Assembly (NCBI GenBank): GCA_963793295.1
Contig: CAWBZX010000029.1
Coordinates: 62,001 to 126,000 of the forward strand
Length of the DNA: 64,000 nt
Source: JAHDHW01 sp963793295
GTDB taxonomy: Bacteria; Bacteroidota; Bacteroidia; Chitinophagales; Saprospiraceae
Direction: 5' to 3'
How positions within the stretch are numbered: the stretch's first letter is position 1; each line of letters opens with the position of its first letter. A program made the position numbers and the translations under genes. A model generated the notes under the pieces. It was not told where the DNA came from. It saw only the letters and a program-made list of their open reading frames with translations, and searched no databases. Below, one piece after another: positions 8,476 through 17,786 of the stretch.

Positions 8476-10410
8476 ATGAAAAACTTTGCGATTGTATTGT
8501 TGATCTGCATTCCTTTTGTATCATTTGGTCAATCTGAAGCAAGCCTTTTAGGACACTGGCATGATGAAACAATCACGCCTGCATTTTTTGACAATCCTTA
8601 TCACGATGTTTGGGGAGTTGAAGTAAATGGTATCGAATATGGGATCATTTCTTCAACCGACGGTTTTCATTTTTTTGATATGACCACACAACCTTTGGCG
8701 GAAGAACCGGTTGCATTTGCAGCGGGAACGATTCAAGGCAGCCAGATATCACATCGAGATATAAAAACTTATCAAAACTACCTCTATGCCGTGGCAGATG
8801 AAGGCCCCAGTATGTTGCAGATTTTTGATTTGAGTGGACTCCCAAATACAGTAGAATTGGTATACGAATCCAACGAGTTTATAACCAGATCGCACAATAT
8901 TTTTATAGACGAAGACAATGGCAGGTTATACGCTTTGGGAGGAAGTGGGTTTAATGTAAAAATATTATCGCTTGCCAATCCGGAAGTGCCAACGCAATTG
9001 GCTTCTTACCCTAATTCAAATTACAGCGTAAGTTATGTTCATGATGCTTATATAAGAGACCATATCGCTTATCTTAATGCCGGCAACAGTGGCTTGGTGG
9101 TAACTGATTTTACAGATCCTGAAAACCCGATCACTTTGGGCACAATGACTGATTATCCGGAACAAGGATATAACCATTCAGGATGGTTATCGGATGATGG
9201 TCAATATTACTTTATGTGTGATGAAACCCACGGGACAGACATTAAAGTGGTAGATGTCAGTAACTATGAGGATATGGACGTAATTGCGTTTATGAATGCG
9301 GAGTCTACGACCAATCAAATTGTTCACAATATTTATATTCTGGGTGATGTTTTGTATGCTTCTTACTATTATGACGGGTTGCAGGTTTTTGACATTTCAA
9401 ACCCTATGTTTCCGACTCGCATAGAATATTACGACACCTATGACGGTCCAAACACCAATTATTATGCAGGCGCCTGGGGGATTTTTGTTTTGCCTTCTGG
9501 CTTACCGCTGATCTCCGATATGCAAACTGGTTTTTATTTCTTTGATGAAGTTGTGGTTCCACCAAATACTTCAGTGATTCCATCAGCAAATGCTTATGAA
9601 ATGTGTGAAGGCGAGGATTTCACTTTTACAATATTTCTTGGTAATGGGTTTGACGTTTCCGGGGCAAATCTGTCAACCGGCAATTTGCCAACGGGTACAA
9701 CGGTTTCATTCAGTGCTAATCCAGCTGCGCCAGGTACAGAAGTGGAGGTTACTATTTCAGGAGCGGAAGCAGGGATGTTTGATTTGGAAATTTTTGCAAC
9801 AGATAATAATAATAACGGGCAAACCACTGTCGCTATCGAGGTGATTGAAATGGAAAATGCCAATTTAGTCAACCCTTCAGATGGAGAAATGGAAGTTGGG
9901 CCTACAATTAATTTTTTCTGGGCAGGTGCCAATACAGCAAACAGTAAAAGTATTGAAATTTCAACAAGCGAATCCGACTTTGAAAATAATATTTTATATA
10001 CCTTTCAGGTCAATAACAACTCTTATAACTTCACAAGTGCATTGGATGAAAATACGACCTATTATTGGCGAATTGTCGCAGATTACGGCTGCGGAGAAAC
10101 AGCTTCTCAAATCTATTCCTTTACCACTGAAGGACCATTGGACATCACCGAAAATATCAATGGAAATGCTTTTTCATTGACCCCAAATCCGGCTAATTCA
10201 CAGGTCACCCTACACTTTGAAAACCCGTTGGAGAAAGACCTAAACATTGAATTGATACCGATCAATGGGCAACGGGTCAAAACCTTTCAAATGCAATCAC
10301 AAAGTAATATTCTTCAAATACAGGTTAAGGATCTTGCTGAAGGGCTTTATGTGTTACGCCTTGTCTCAGGAGAAAATGCAACAAGCAGAAAAATATTGAT
10401 TCAACATTGA
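8476..10410 (+). CDS. Choice-of-anchor-B family secreted protein with T9SS sorting domain
   Basis: A 644-residue protein with a signal peptide ending at VSFGQ. Residues of about 20-375 form an LVIVD-like beta-propeller region typical of choice-of-anchor-B proteins (HDVWGVEVNGIEYGI, SHRDIKTYQNYLYAVAD, HNIFIDEDNGRLYA, then IVHNIYILGDVLYASYYYDG). Two beta-sandwich-like stretches follow at about 375-465 and 470-560, the second fibronectin-III-like with YYWRIVADYGCGE. The last ~80 residues (LTPNPANSQVTL ... LAEGLYVLRL) are a T9SS type-A sorting domain. The product is therefore expected on the cell surface or in the medium. Its ligand is unknown. A GCTATATTTC stretch about 90 bases upstream could be a promoter, but this is weak. 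Confidence 0.88.
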   Translation: MKNFAIVLLICIPFVSFGQSEASLLGHWHDETITPAFFDNPYHDVWGVEVNGIEYGIISSTDGFHFFDMTTQPLAEEPVAFAAGTIQGSQISHRDIKTYQNYLYAVADEGPSMLQIFDLSGLPNTVELVYESNEFITRSHNIFIDEDNGRLYALGGSGFNVKILSLANPEVPTQLASYPNSNYSVSYVHDAYIRDHIAYLNAGNSGLVVTDFTDPENPITLGTMTDYPEQGYNHSGWLSDDGQYYFMCDETHGTDIKVVDVSNYEDMDVIAFMNAESTTNQIVHNIYILGDVLYASYYYDGLQVFDISNPMFPTRIEYYDTYDGPNTNYYAGAWGIFVLPSGLPLISDMQTGFYFFDEVVVPPNTSVIPSANAYEMCEGEDFTFTIFLGNGFDVSGANLSTGNLPTGTTVSFSANPAAPGTEVEVTISGAEAGMFDLEIFATDNNNNGQTTVAIEVIEMENANLVNPSDGEMEVGPTINFFWAGANTANSKSIEISTSESDFENNILYTFQVNNNSYNFTSALDENTTYYWRIVADYGCGETASQIYSFTTEGPLDITENINGNAFSLTPNPANSQVTLHFENPLEKDLNIELIPINGQRVKTFQMQSQSNILQIQVKDLAEGLYVLRLVSGENATSRKILIQH

Positions 10411-10451
10411 CAAAAAAAGATATTGTAGCATATTAGAAAGGCAGTTAAAAA

Positions 10452-11063
10452 ATGGTGAAAATTGATTTTAAGAAGGAATTAAAACCCTTTTATAAAGCTT
10501 CAGCAAAAGCGGTGGAAATGGTTGCCGTTCCCAAAATGAATTATTTGAAAATTGACGGAACAGGCAACCCTAATACCTCGCAAAATTATAAGGAAGCAGT
10601 TGAGGTTTTATTTCAACTTTCCTACACCATTAAGTTCATGATCAAAAAAGGGGAACTGGCCATAGATTATGGCGTGATGCCACTTGAGGGGCTTTGGTGG
10701 GTCGATGATATGACCAAATTTGATATCAATAAAAAGGATGATTGGAAATGGACCATGATGATCATGCAACCGGAATTGGTGACAAAAACGATTGTTGAAA
10801 AAGCAAAGGAACAATTAAAACAAAAAAAGAATCCTCCTGCCCTTCCAAAAATCTGTTTTGAATCCTTTGAAGAGGGTACAGCTACCCAAATTATGCACAT
10901 TGGCCCATTCTCAGAAGAAGGACCAACTATCCAGAAAGTGCACGAGCAAATCCATGAAAATGGTTTTAAAATCTCTGGCAAACACCATGAAATTTATCTG
11001 ACCGATATCCGTCGTGCTGCTCCCGAAAAATGGAAAACAATCATTCGACAGCCTTATTCATGA
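10452..11063 (+). CDS. GyrI-like small-molecule-binding domain protein
   Basis: A 203-residue soluble protein resembling the stand-alone GyrI-like/SMC-ligand-binding family. It has the early PKMNYLKIDGTGNPN motif, the GLWWVDD segment near residue 80, and the C-terminal MHIGPFSEEGPTIQKVHEQI followed by HEIYLTD, which forms the typical beta-alpha repeat. Members bind or hydrolyse small hydrophobic or cationic compounds; some are cyclopropane hydrolases and others sense drugs. The length is usual for single-domain members and no DNA-binding part is attached. It is followed after 30 bases by the old-yellow-enzyme gene, so the two may be co-transcribed and act in detoxification, which is inference. 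Confidence 0.85.
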   Translation: MVKIDFKKELKPFYKASAKAVEMVAVPKMNYLKIDGTGNPNTSQNYKEAVEVLFQLSYTIKFMIKKGELAIDYGVMPLEGLWWVDDMTKFDINKKDDWKWTMMIMQPELVTKTIVEKAKEQLKQKKNPPALPKICFESFEEGTATQIMHIGPFSEEGPTIQKVHEQIHENGFKISGKHHEIYLTDIRRAAPEKWKTIIRQPYS

Positions 11064-11093
11064 TCTTTTTTAAAGGTTGGACGTTTACCATTC

Positions 11094-12182
11094 ATGGAAA
11101 TATTAAAACCTGCAAAAGTTGGCGAAATACGAATCAAAAATAGATTAATCATGGCGCCGCTGACTAGAAGTCGAGCGGATAATCCTGAGGCTGCACCAAC
11201 GGAGCTTCATGTTGAATATTACAGGCAAAGAGCTAGTGCTGGACTGATTATTTCCGAAGGAACGGTCGTTTCAAAACAAGGTGTTGGTTATTTACATGTT
11301 CCAGGAATTTATTCTGAAAAGCAAGTCGCTGCCTGGCGGAAGGTGACTGAAGCAGTTCATCAGGCCGGAGGGAAAATATTTGTTCAATTGTGGCATGTTG
11401 GAAGAATCTCACACCCTGATTTTCAAGATGGAGCATTGCCCGTCGCTCCTTCGGCGATCAACCCAGGGATCAATATTCGAACACCAAAGGGTAAAAAAGA
11501 AAGCGTTACACCAAAGGCTTTGACCGTCGAAGAAATTCAATCCATTGTGAAGGATTTTAAAAAAGCAGGCGAAAACGCGATGGCAGCGGGTTTTGACGGA
11601 GTAGAGATCCATTCTTCCAATGGTTATTTGTTTCACCAGTTTTTTACAAACTGCAGCAATCAAAGAACAGATCAATACGGTGGAAATAGTGAAAATAAAA
11701 GTCGAATTCTTTTTGAGGTGATCGATGCTTTAAAGACAGTGATGCCTGAAAATAAAATAGGTTTACGACTAAATCCAATGCTGGATGGCATGTCCGGGAT
11801 TACCATTGACGAGGAAACAGCAGCCACATTTGATTATATTATCAACAAACTAAACAGCTACGATCTGGCTTATTTGCATATGAGTAGACCATGGGTCGAG
11901 TCAGACAAGCCTTTTGCCATAAAGGATGTGATCGGCCATTACCGGCAGCTTTACAAAGGTTTTTTGATCGCGAATAATAACTACGATAAAGAATCTGCGG
12001 AGCATGATGTCGCCTCTGGAAAAGCTGATGCCATTGCTTTTGGAAGGCTTTTTATTGCCAATCCGGATTTGCCTTATCGTTTTGAAAAAGATTTGCAGGT
12101 TGCTGCACCGGACCCGGCCACGTTTTATACTCCCGGCTCGAAAGGTTATATCGATTATCCAAAATTTAGGAATTTTCATTGA
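11094..12182 (+). CDS. Alkene reductase, old yellow enzyme family (NemA-like)
   Basis: A 362-residue FMN-dependent TIM-barrel enzyme that reduces activated C=C bonds (enals, maleimides, nitro compounds) with NAD(P)H. Visible family marks are MAPLTRSRA near residue 20, FVQLWHVGRISHP near 100, DGVEIHSSNGYLFHQFF near 170, and the phosphate-binding ANNNYDK and AFGRLFIANPDLP near the C-terminus. In the substrate-binding motif most relatives have HGANGYL, whereas this one has HSSNGYL; the His and Asn that bind the substrate oxygen are kept. The length is typical. It probably forms a short unit with the GyrI-like gene just upstream. Confidence 0.92.
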   Translation: MEILKPAKVGEIRIKNRLIMAPLTRSRADNPEAAPTELHVEYYRQRASAGLIISEGTVVSKQGVGYLHVPGIYSEKQVAAWRKVTEAVHQAGGKIFVQLWHVGRISHPDFQDGALPVAPSAINPGINIRTPKGKKESVTPKALTVEEIQSIVKDFKKAGENAMAAGFDGVEIHSSNGYLFHQFFTNCSNQRTDQYGGNSENKSRILFEVIDALKTVMPENKIGLRLNPMLDGMSGITIDEETAATFDYIINKLNSYDLAYLHMSRPWVESDKPFAIKDVIGHYRQLYKGFLIANNNYDKESAEHDVASGKADAIAFGRLFIANPDLPYRFEKDLQVAAPDPATFYTPGSKGYIDYPKFRNFH

Positions 12183-12642
12183 GTGCCTTCGGCGAATGAC
12201 TTTTTAGTTCATAACTTTTTCTATTTTAAAATAAGGTATTCATGAATCTGGATAGTCGATTTCATCGATAAAAAGGCGAGCAAAACCGACTGGATTTTGT
12301 GGCATAAAAAAATCCTTTTCCCATCGCTCTTTGATACCCCGTATCAAGCAACGCAGAAAATAAATGCTAGACTCTTGGCCGGCACCCTCACCCACGCATT
12401 TTGCCGTTCCAAGCGCTCCAAAATGAAAGCGGTTTTCTTTGACCTTTTTTAATTTTGGAAACAATTTTTAGTGAAAGTTTTGAGGGTTGAGCTGCGAAAG
12501 TAGCCATGTTTGAGTGAAACGAGTTTGGCTACGTTGCTAAATCGAGCTTAGAATTGTCCAAAAGGAAATCCAGTCTTGATTTTTTGATACTTTTGGATCA
12601 AGCCAAAAGTATAAATGGTTTAAGATCAAAATTAGCTAGGTT
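12183..12642. other. Intergenic region with structured, possibly repetitive DNA
   Basis: No gene is called here. A hairpin at 12500-12532 pairs GTAGCCA with TGGCTAC around a GAGTGAAACGAG core. A 74-codon minus-strand frame at 12240-12464 lacks any recognisable domain. The combination resembles dispersed intergenic elements found in Bacteroidota rather than a protein gene. Confidence 0.35.
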
Positions 12643-12680
12643 TAGAAAGGTCCATTTGATGCTTCAAATGGACCTTTCTA
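12643..12680 (-). terminator. Long perfect hairpin after the macroglobulin gene
   Basis: A 17-bp perfect stem at 12643-12659 and 12664-12680 with the loop TGCT lies 7 bases past the stop codon of the minus-strand 1699-residue gene. It lacks a strong T run on the minus side, so it may be a terminator or a 3' stability hairpin. Confidence 0.65.
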
Positions 12681-12686
12681 ATTCAA

Positions 12687-15600
12687 TTATTCATTTATAA
12701 CTAACCTTTCTGGTTTGCTCCAATTTTGAAACTCATTGGTGTAATACAAATAAGCGACAGAAGCAGGGGCTTCATAGGTTCCCGGAATATCTGCTTTGAG
12801 GTCCAATGAAATAGTTTTGCTTGCTTTAGCATTCAATCCGCGGAAGTAAAAAATCACATATCCGTCAACCAATTCATAAAAATCAAAAAGGCCATTTTCC
12901 TGCATTTCTTTCAGTTGCCAGGGCTGCGCACTTAATCCAGCAGGTAAACCTACTTTGGCGATTGGATTGTGAAGGGTTTTTGTAGTTATGTTTTTCAAGG
13001 TAGTGGTCAGCCTGATATTTTTGCCCATTTCGGTAGACAACGCTTTCAATTCTGTGTTCAATGTCACCTGACATTCGGGACTGTTGTTCGGCTGAAGCGT
13101 ATTGTAATTGATCGCCAAATCATAAGGAAAAGCATTTTGCGTTTTTAAGAAGGAAACAGTTACCGTGTTGGTCCCTTCCTTAAAATATTGGCTCAACTTG
13201 TCCAAAACGAGTTGGTTTTTTTGTTTTTTGCTATAGGCCTCTTTGGCAATTTCTTCTCCATTGATGGTCAAAGCAACAACGCCGCTTTCCTGTACATCTT
13301 TGAAATATTTAGCGTATTCAACTAAAGCTTTCATAGCTAAAACGGTAGATTGAGTAGATCCAAAACCATATTGATTTTTCGAACTAGCAATGAATTGGAT
13401 CGCTTTTTCTAAATACTGACTACTTTTATCGCTTTTCAAGATTGCGAGAACGGATAATGCGGTAGTCTCAACTTTCAAACTGATCCCTTTGGAATGCGTC
13501 ATTGAATGTGTCAAACCATTCCAACTTCCATCCTTTTTTTGCAATTTCATTAAAGCTTGCATCAATTCGTTTGCTCGTTTGTCCTCAATTTTCAAAAGTG
13601 TATTCGCCATCAAAGCCATGATATACGGATCTTCGGTTTTTATTGCAGCTTGATAAGATTTCTCAATCTCGTCTTTGATTTTTGAACCATAACCTGCTGC
13701 TGTAACTGCCCACGAAATATAAGCATCGGCGATAGGGTTGACGCCATTCCAGCTATGCAAACCACGTTTGCTACTTTTCCAACCTCCATTTCCATCTTTT
13801 CGGGAAAGCAACCATTTTGCAGTGCGATCAATCAAATCAGGGTCCACCGAATAAACAGCTTGCATATCTTTAAATTCCATCAAGCCGTAAGCGGAAAGTG
13901 CTTCGTGAGCCGGAGGCTGTCCAAACCAGTCAAATCCACCCCCTTTTATTTCAAAAGTCAGCAATCTGTTGTAGCCTTTTTCTAAAAAATCCATTGCCTT
14001 TTGCTCAACGTCGGAGTCAATATTTCCGGTTGAACGAAGATAATCAAGCACCAAAAGATTCGGATAATTGCTGCTGGAAGTTTGTTCAAAGCAACCGCCC
14101 GGTTGTCGAAGCATCCGGTCCAATCCAGTTAAGAGATCGCTCAAAACCGACGGATAAGTGGTGAAAGTGGCGTTTAAAGAACCTTCAATCGGTTTATTGA
14201 TATTGACTTCAAAAGTTTTTTCTAATTCATTTCCGGCGAAGACCTCAGCAACTGGGAAGCCTCGGGGTAATACTTTTATTGGTTGAGAAAAGGCATCTTG
14301 AATTCCATTTCCGCCATCAAAATAGATGTCGATCATTCCCGCTGGAATTTCTGTAACAGCTTCAAATTTTAAGTAAATGGTCTTTGTTTTTCCTGCAACT
14401 AAAGTTTGATTTACATCTAGTTGTTCAATAGGTTTTAAACCTTCAGGAATAGATATTGAGAGTTGGCCATCGACATTATTATTTGAATTATTAGACAATG
14501 TAAGTGGAATGGTCACCTGATCACCAGTCAATAATGTTGAAGGAATTTTTGTGCTCATGCCAACTGGTTGCTGACTGTAAAAACGAGCAACTTGTTGCCC
14601 CAATCCACCATCGATTGTTAATCCTTCGATCGTCACACGGAAAGTAGTTAAAGCGTCGGTCGTATAAAATTCTACTTCAGCCTTTCCATTACGTCCAACA
14701 TTGATTTCAGGATTCCAGTAGACTGTTGATCGGAAATCATTTCGAACCAAAACTTCTTCGTCTTTGCTATATTTTGGAGAATAAAAATCTTTGGATAGAT
14801 AAAATCCATTTTGGATGATTCCGGTTTTATGATCTGTTTTAAGTTTGTTGAAAAAAGAAGGATCATCAACAACAGTAATTGAATCCAGCGCTATATCTTT
14901 ATTCAAATCATCAACCATATTTACAATCTTATCTTCCTTTTCTCTTTTTGCTTTTTTAGACTGTGACGGTCGCAGAGCTGAAGTTCCCCTCACTCGAATT
15001 CCATCAATGTAATAATCAGTAGCATCCGCTCGTGCCCCTCGAACAGTTACCTCTGAACCTTCATCGACTTGCGAAAGGCCCGCTGTTGTTGCTGCCAAAG
15101 CCGAAACATTTCTTGTAGGAAGCTTTCTGATTTGTTGTGCAGTGATGGTTTGTCCCTGAGTAGTGTTATCCTGTTTAATCAATGGAACTTTGTAATCTGT
15201 AACCACGACAGCATCCAAGTTTGCACCATTTTGCGATATCCCAATTGTTGCAACCAAACCTTCATTATTTCCAATTTCCACTGGTGAAGTAAGTTGGGTA
15301 TAACCTATATAAGTAGAATTCAAGGTGTAATTTCCTGGAGGAACATCATTTATGATAAAATTACCATCAAAATCTGTTGTGGCGCTCAGACCAGTTTCTT
15401 CCAAAAATACCGTTGCATAAATCAAAGGTTCTCCCGTTTCGACGTCTTTAACCTGTCCTTTTATAAAACTACCTTTTTTACTTTCAACCATTTCTAAGAA
15501 CAATTCAGGTTTTGCAAAAGTATAGATTTGAAAATTGAGATCGCTTTGGTATTTTTTTATCGCATAATTTTTCTGAAAAGCATCACTTTTAACCATTAGA

Positions 15601-17786
15601 TTCACAGCCCCATATTCCAAATGAACATCGTTCAAACTGAAAAAACCGTTCTCGTCTGTCCTGGTTTGGTAAATCGTTCCAGGAATCGAAACTTCTACAT
15701 CGGCAATAGGGGTATTTCGGAAACTCATAACTTGTCCGGCAATCTCTGCTTTTTCGCTTTCAAACTGAAGATCGGCCAAAGGTTGGTCATTTCTGTCAAT
15801 CCAGTTGATTCGACGCCAGCCTTGTGTAAGCATCAAATAATCAAGCGCTTGCAGTTGATCCTTTTCTGGATGTTTTTCTTTTGGCTCAAAGTAAAAATTA
15901 GGTTCCTCAATTTCTCCTTTCAACTCAGACTCGAGCAATAGGTAAGCCATTATCCCGCCTTGCTTGTCGTCAGCAAAAGTTAATAAATTATCGTCAACAA
16001 TACCCATAGAAAATTTTCCTGGCAATGGCATTCCACGCTCGTCTTTTACTTCTATACTCATGGTCACCTTTTCTCTTGGAAGGTATTTTTCCTTATCTGT
16101 TTTAATCTGGATATCCAGTTTTTTGCCAGGATTTAAAAAGACCAAACGTTCTGCACGAGGAATTTCTTTGGAATCAAAAAGGGTTAACGAAGCGATACCA
16201 ATTGGCATGTTGTCCAAATTGAAAGCGAGTTGATGTGTGCCTGCTTTTTTAGGAGTTGTTTTAGCATGATAAATCTTACCCCGTGTTTGTAAAACAGCCG
16301 TTAAAACTTCGTTCTCTGTTGAACTGATTTCAACTTCAAGATACTCATCTTTCTGTCCTATAACCTGAACAGAATATCCGCGAGGCAAAGACGCAGGTAA
16401 CTCAAATTCCCCTGCAACACCAATAGGTTTGGTGATTTTGGCAAAATAATTTTCATCAGCCTGAGGTGTGAAATTAAAGGCCCCCATACCTTGGTGATAA
16501 GATCGGATCGAGGTGATTTTTTCACCACGGCTATCAAAAATTTCACCTTCAATATCCGCAGGTTTTCCAAATTCGTTTATTGCTTTGAAAGCAATTTTAT
16601 TTGAAAGTCCTGCGATCATTTCACCGCCTTCTGGCAATATCGCCAGATCGATTTTATTTAAAACGATAGGGATTTTTCTTGAAATGGATTCCATTTGACC
16701 GTTGTAATCAATTAGCACGTTGAGTAAACCATCATTGCTTTCCAAATCTTTTGGCAAATTGAAATTTACCTTCGCTTTCCCTTCTTTATCAGTTTTGCCT
16801 TTAACCTCAGAGATCATTGCACCGTTCAACATGACAACACCGTTAAAAGCATGTTTTGTTAAAGCTTGATTGCTCAAAGTGTTGAGATCTAGTTTTGCTT
16901 CAACTGCATCGCCGGGACCATAGGCTTTTCGCATAAATTCTAAATTCATTCGAAGATTTGGCAATACGGAAACTTGCACCTGTATATCCCTTTCAAAAAA
17001 GGAATTTGTATTCTTTTGCCAACTGGTGTATGCTTTGATTTTGTACATTCCGCCAACGGCTGATTCATCCAATTTAAAGTCACCTTTAACGTGTCCGTTT
17101 CTAGCGATGAGTTTAATAGTTTTTTGAATACCACCATTTGGATTTAAAAGTTCAACATAAACCAGGTCGCTTTTTGAGCTGGCTTTCAAAGAATTTGCAT
17201 CTCGCACATAAGCACTGAACCATATATTTTCGCCCGGTTTAAAGAAAGTCCGGTCAAAATGCAGGTACACTTTTTCGGGAGCATAATGGGCATAATATTG
17301 GCTAAGCTGCTTTTCCAGCTTTTGGCGAAGGCTGGTATCTCTGTCGATGGGTATTGGTAAAAACAGATTCCTAGGAGATAAAACCTCAGGAAATATCTTA
17401 TAGATTTCTTTAGCTTCTGTTACTTTCTGTTGATTAGCCCAGTTCGTTGTATTCGATATCAATGGTGTCGGTAAAATGAAAGGCTCGGCGGTCTCTTCTT
17501 GTAATTGTGAATTCGATGTTTCGATGTAGGGTTTTTTAGGGATCATTGCTGAAGCTGGCTGCTCCGCAGGATTTAAGGTGCCCAACACACCCAATAAAAG
17601 GATAACCAATAATAGTAGCATAATCATTAAATTTTTGTTGTTTAAAAAATTGTTGCTACGAGTGGAAGGAGGCGGACTGTCCATGGAAGCCTCCATTTTA
17701 TCCCATGCATGGTCGGAAAATTCAAACTCGTAATTTTTGATTTTCCTTTGTATAAGCCGATCGGTATTTTTATGTTTATTTTTCAT
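12687..17786 (-). CDS. Transmembrane thioester macroglobulin with anti-sigma-like tail and TonB-plug module
   Basis: A 1699-residue protein. Residues 1-52 are charged and carry the RLIQRKIKNYE ... HAWDKMEASM pattern typical of the cytosolic start of Bacteroidota anti-sigma proteins. One membrane helix follows at about 53-72. Outside it lies an MG2-like domain near 168-260 (YLHFDRTFFKPGENIW), further macroglobulin domains, two carboxypeptidase-regulatory domains near 680-740 and 770-830, and a TonB-plug-like segment near 867-935 (LPTRNVSALAATTAGL, then VRGARADATDYYIDGI). The macroglobulin core resumes near 1018, with the thioester GCFEQ (Cys about 1232) and an alpha-toroid domain to the end. 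Macroglobulins trap proteases by thioester coupling. The start codon overlaps the ECF sigma gene by 11 bases, suggesting coupled translation and a signalling role. No outer-membrane barrel follows the plug. Confidence 0.87.
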   Translation of the reverse strand: MKNKHKNTDRLIQRKIKNYEFEFSDHAWDKMEASMDSPPPSTRSNNFLNNKNLMIMLLLLVILLLGVLGTLNPAEQPASAMIPKKPYIETSNSQLQEETAEPFILPTPLISNTTNWANQQKVTEAKEIYKIFPEVLSPRNLFLPIPIDRDTSLRQKLEKQLSQYYAHYAPEKVYLHFDRTFFKPGENIWFSAYVRDANSLKASSKSDLVYVELLNPNGGIQKTIKLIARNGHVKGDFKLDESAVGGMYKIKAYTSWQKNTNSFFERDIQVQVSVLPNLRMNLEFMRKAYGPGDAVEAKLDLNTLSNQALTKHAFNGVVMLNGAMISEVKGKTDKEGKAKVNFNLPKDLESNDGLLNVLIDYNGQMESISRKIPIVLNKIDLAILPEGGEMIAGLSNKIAFKAINEFGKPADIEGEIFDSRGEKITSIRSYHQGMGAFNFTPQADENYFAKITKPIGVAGEFELPASLPRGYSVQVIGQKDEYLEVEISSTENEVLTAVLQTRGKIYHAKTTPKKAGTHQLAFNLDNMPIGIASLTLFDSKEIPRAERLVFLNPGKKLDIQIKTDKEKYLPREKVTMSIEVKDERGMPLPGKFSMGIVDDNLLTFADDKQGGIMAYLLLESELKGEIEEPNFYFEPKEKHPEKDQLQALDYLMLTQGWRRINWIDRNDQPLADLQFESEKAEIAGQVMSFRNTPIADVEVSIPGTIYQTRTDENGFFSLNDVHLEYGAVNLMVKSDAFQKNYAIKKYQSDLNFQIYTFAKPELFLEMVESKKGSFIKGQVKDVETGEPLIYATVFLEETGLSATTDFDGNFIINDVPPGNYTLNSTYIGYTQLTSPVEIGNNEGLVATIGISQNGANLDAVVVTDYKVPLIKQDNTTQGQTITAQQIRKLPTRNVSALAATTAGLSQVDEGSEVTVRGARADATDYYIDGIRVRGTSALRPSQSKKAKREKEDKIVNMVDDLNKDIALDSITVVDDPSFFNKLKTDHKTGIIQNGFYLSKDFYSPKYSKDEEVLVRNDFRSTVYWNPEINVGRNGKAEVEFYTTDALTTFRVTIEGLTIDGGLGQQVARFYSQQPVGMSTKIPSTLLTGDQVTIPLTLSNNSNNNVDGQLSISIPEGLKPIEQLDVNQTLVAGKTKTIYLKFEAVTEIPAGMIDIYFDGGNGIQDAFSQPIKVLPRGFPVAEVFAGNELEKTFEVNINKPIEGSLNATFTTYPSVLSDLLTGLDRMLRQPGGCFEQTSSSNYPNLLVLDYLRSTGNIDSDVEQKAMDFLEKGYNRLLTFEIKGGGFDWFGQPPAHEALSAYGLMEFKDMQAVYSVDPDLIDRTAKWLLSRKDGNGGWKSSKRGLHSWNGVNPIADAYISWAVTAAGYGSKIKDEIEKSYQAAIKTEDPYIMALMANTLLKIEDKRANELMQALMKLQKKDGSWNGLTHSMTHSKGISLKVETTALSVLAILKSDKSSQYLEKAIQFIASSKNQYGFGSTQSTVLAMKALVEYAKYFKDVQESGVVALTINGEEIAKEAYSKKQKNQLVLDKLSQYFKEGTNTVTVSFLKTQNAFPYDLAINYNTLQPNNSPECQVTLNTELKALSTEMGKNIRLTTTLKNITTKTLHNPIAKVGLPAGLSAQPWQLKEMQENGLFDFYELVDGYVIFYFRGLNAKASKTISLDLKADIPGTYEAPASVAYLYYTNEFQNWSKPERLVINE

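Noticed and set aside
12240..12464. A 74-codon minus-strand open frame before the macroglobulin terminator
   Set aside because: No domain or good start context could be read, and it sits beside a hairpin typical of dispersed intergenic elements; kept only as part of the gap description.
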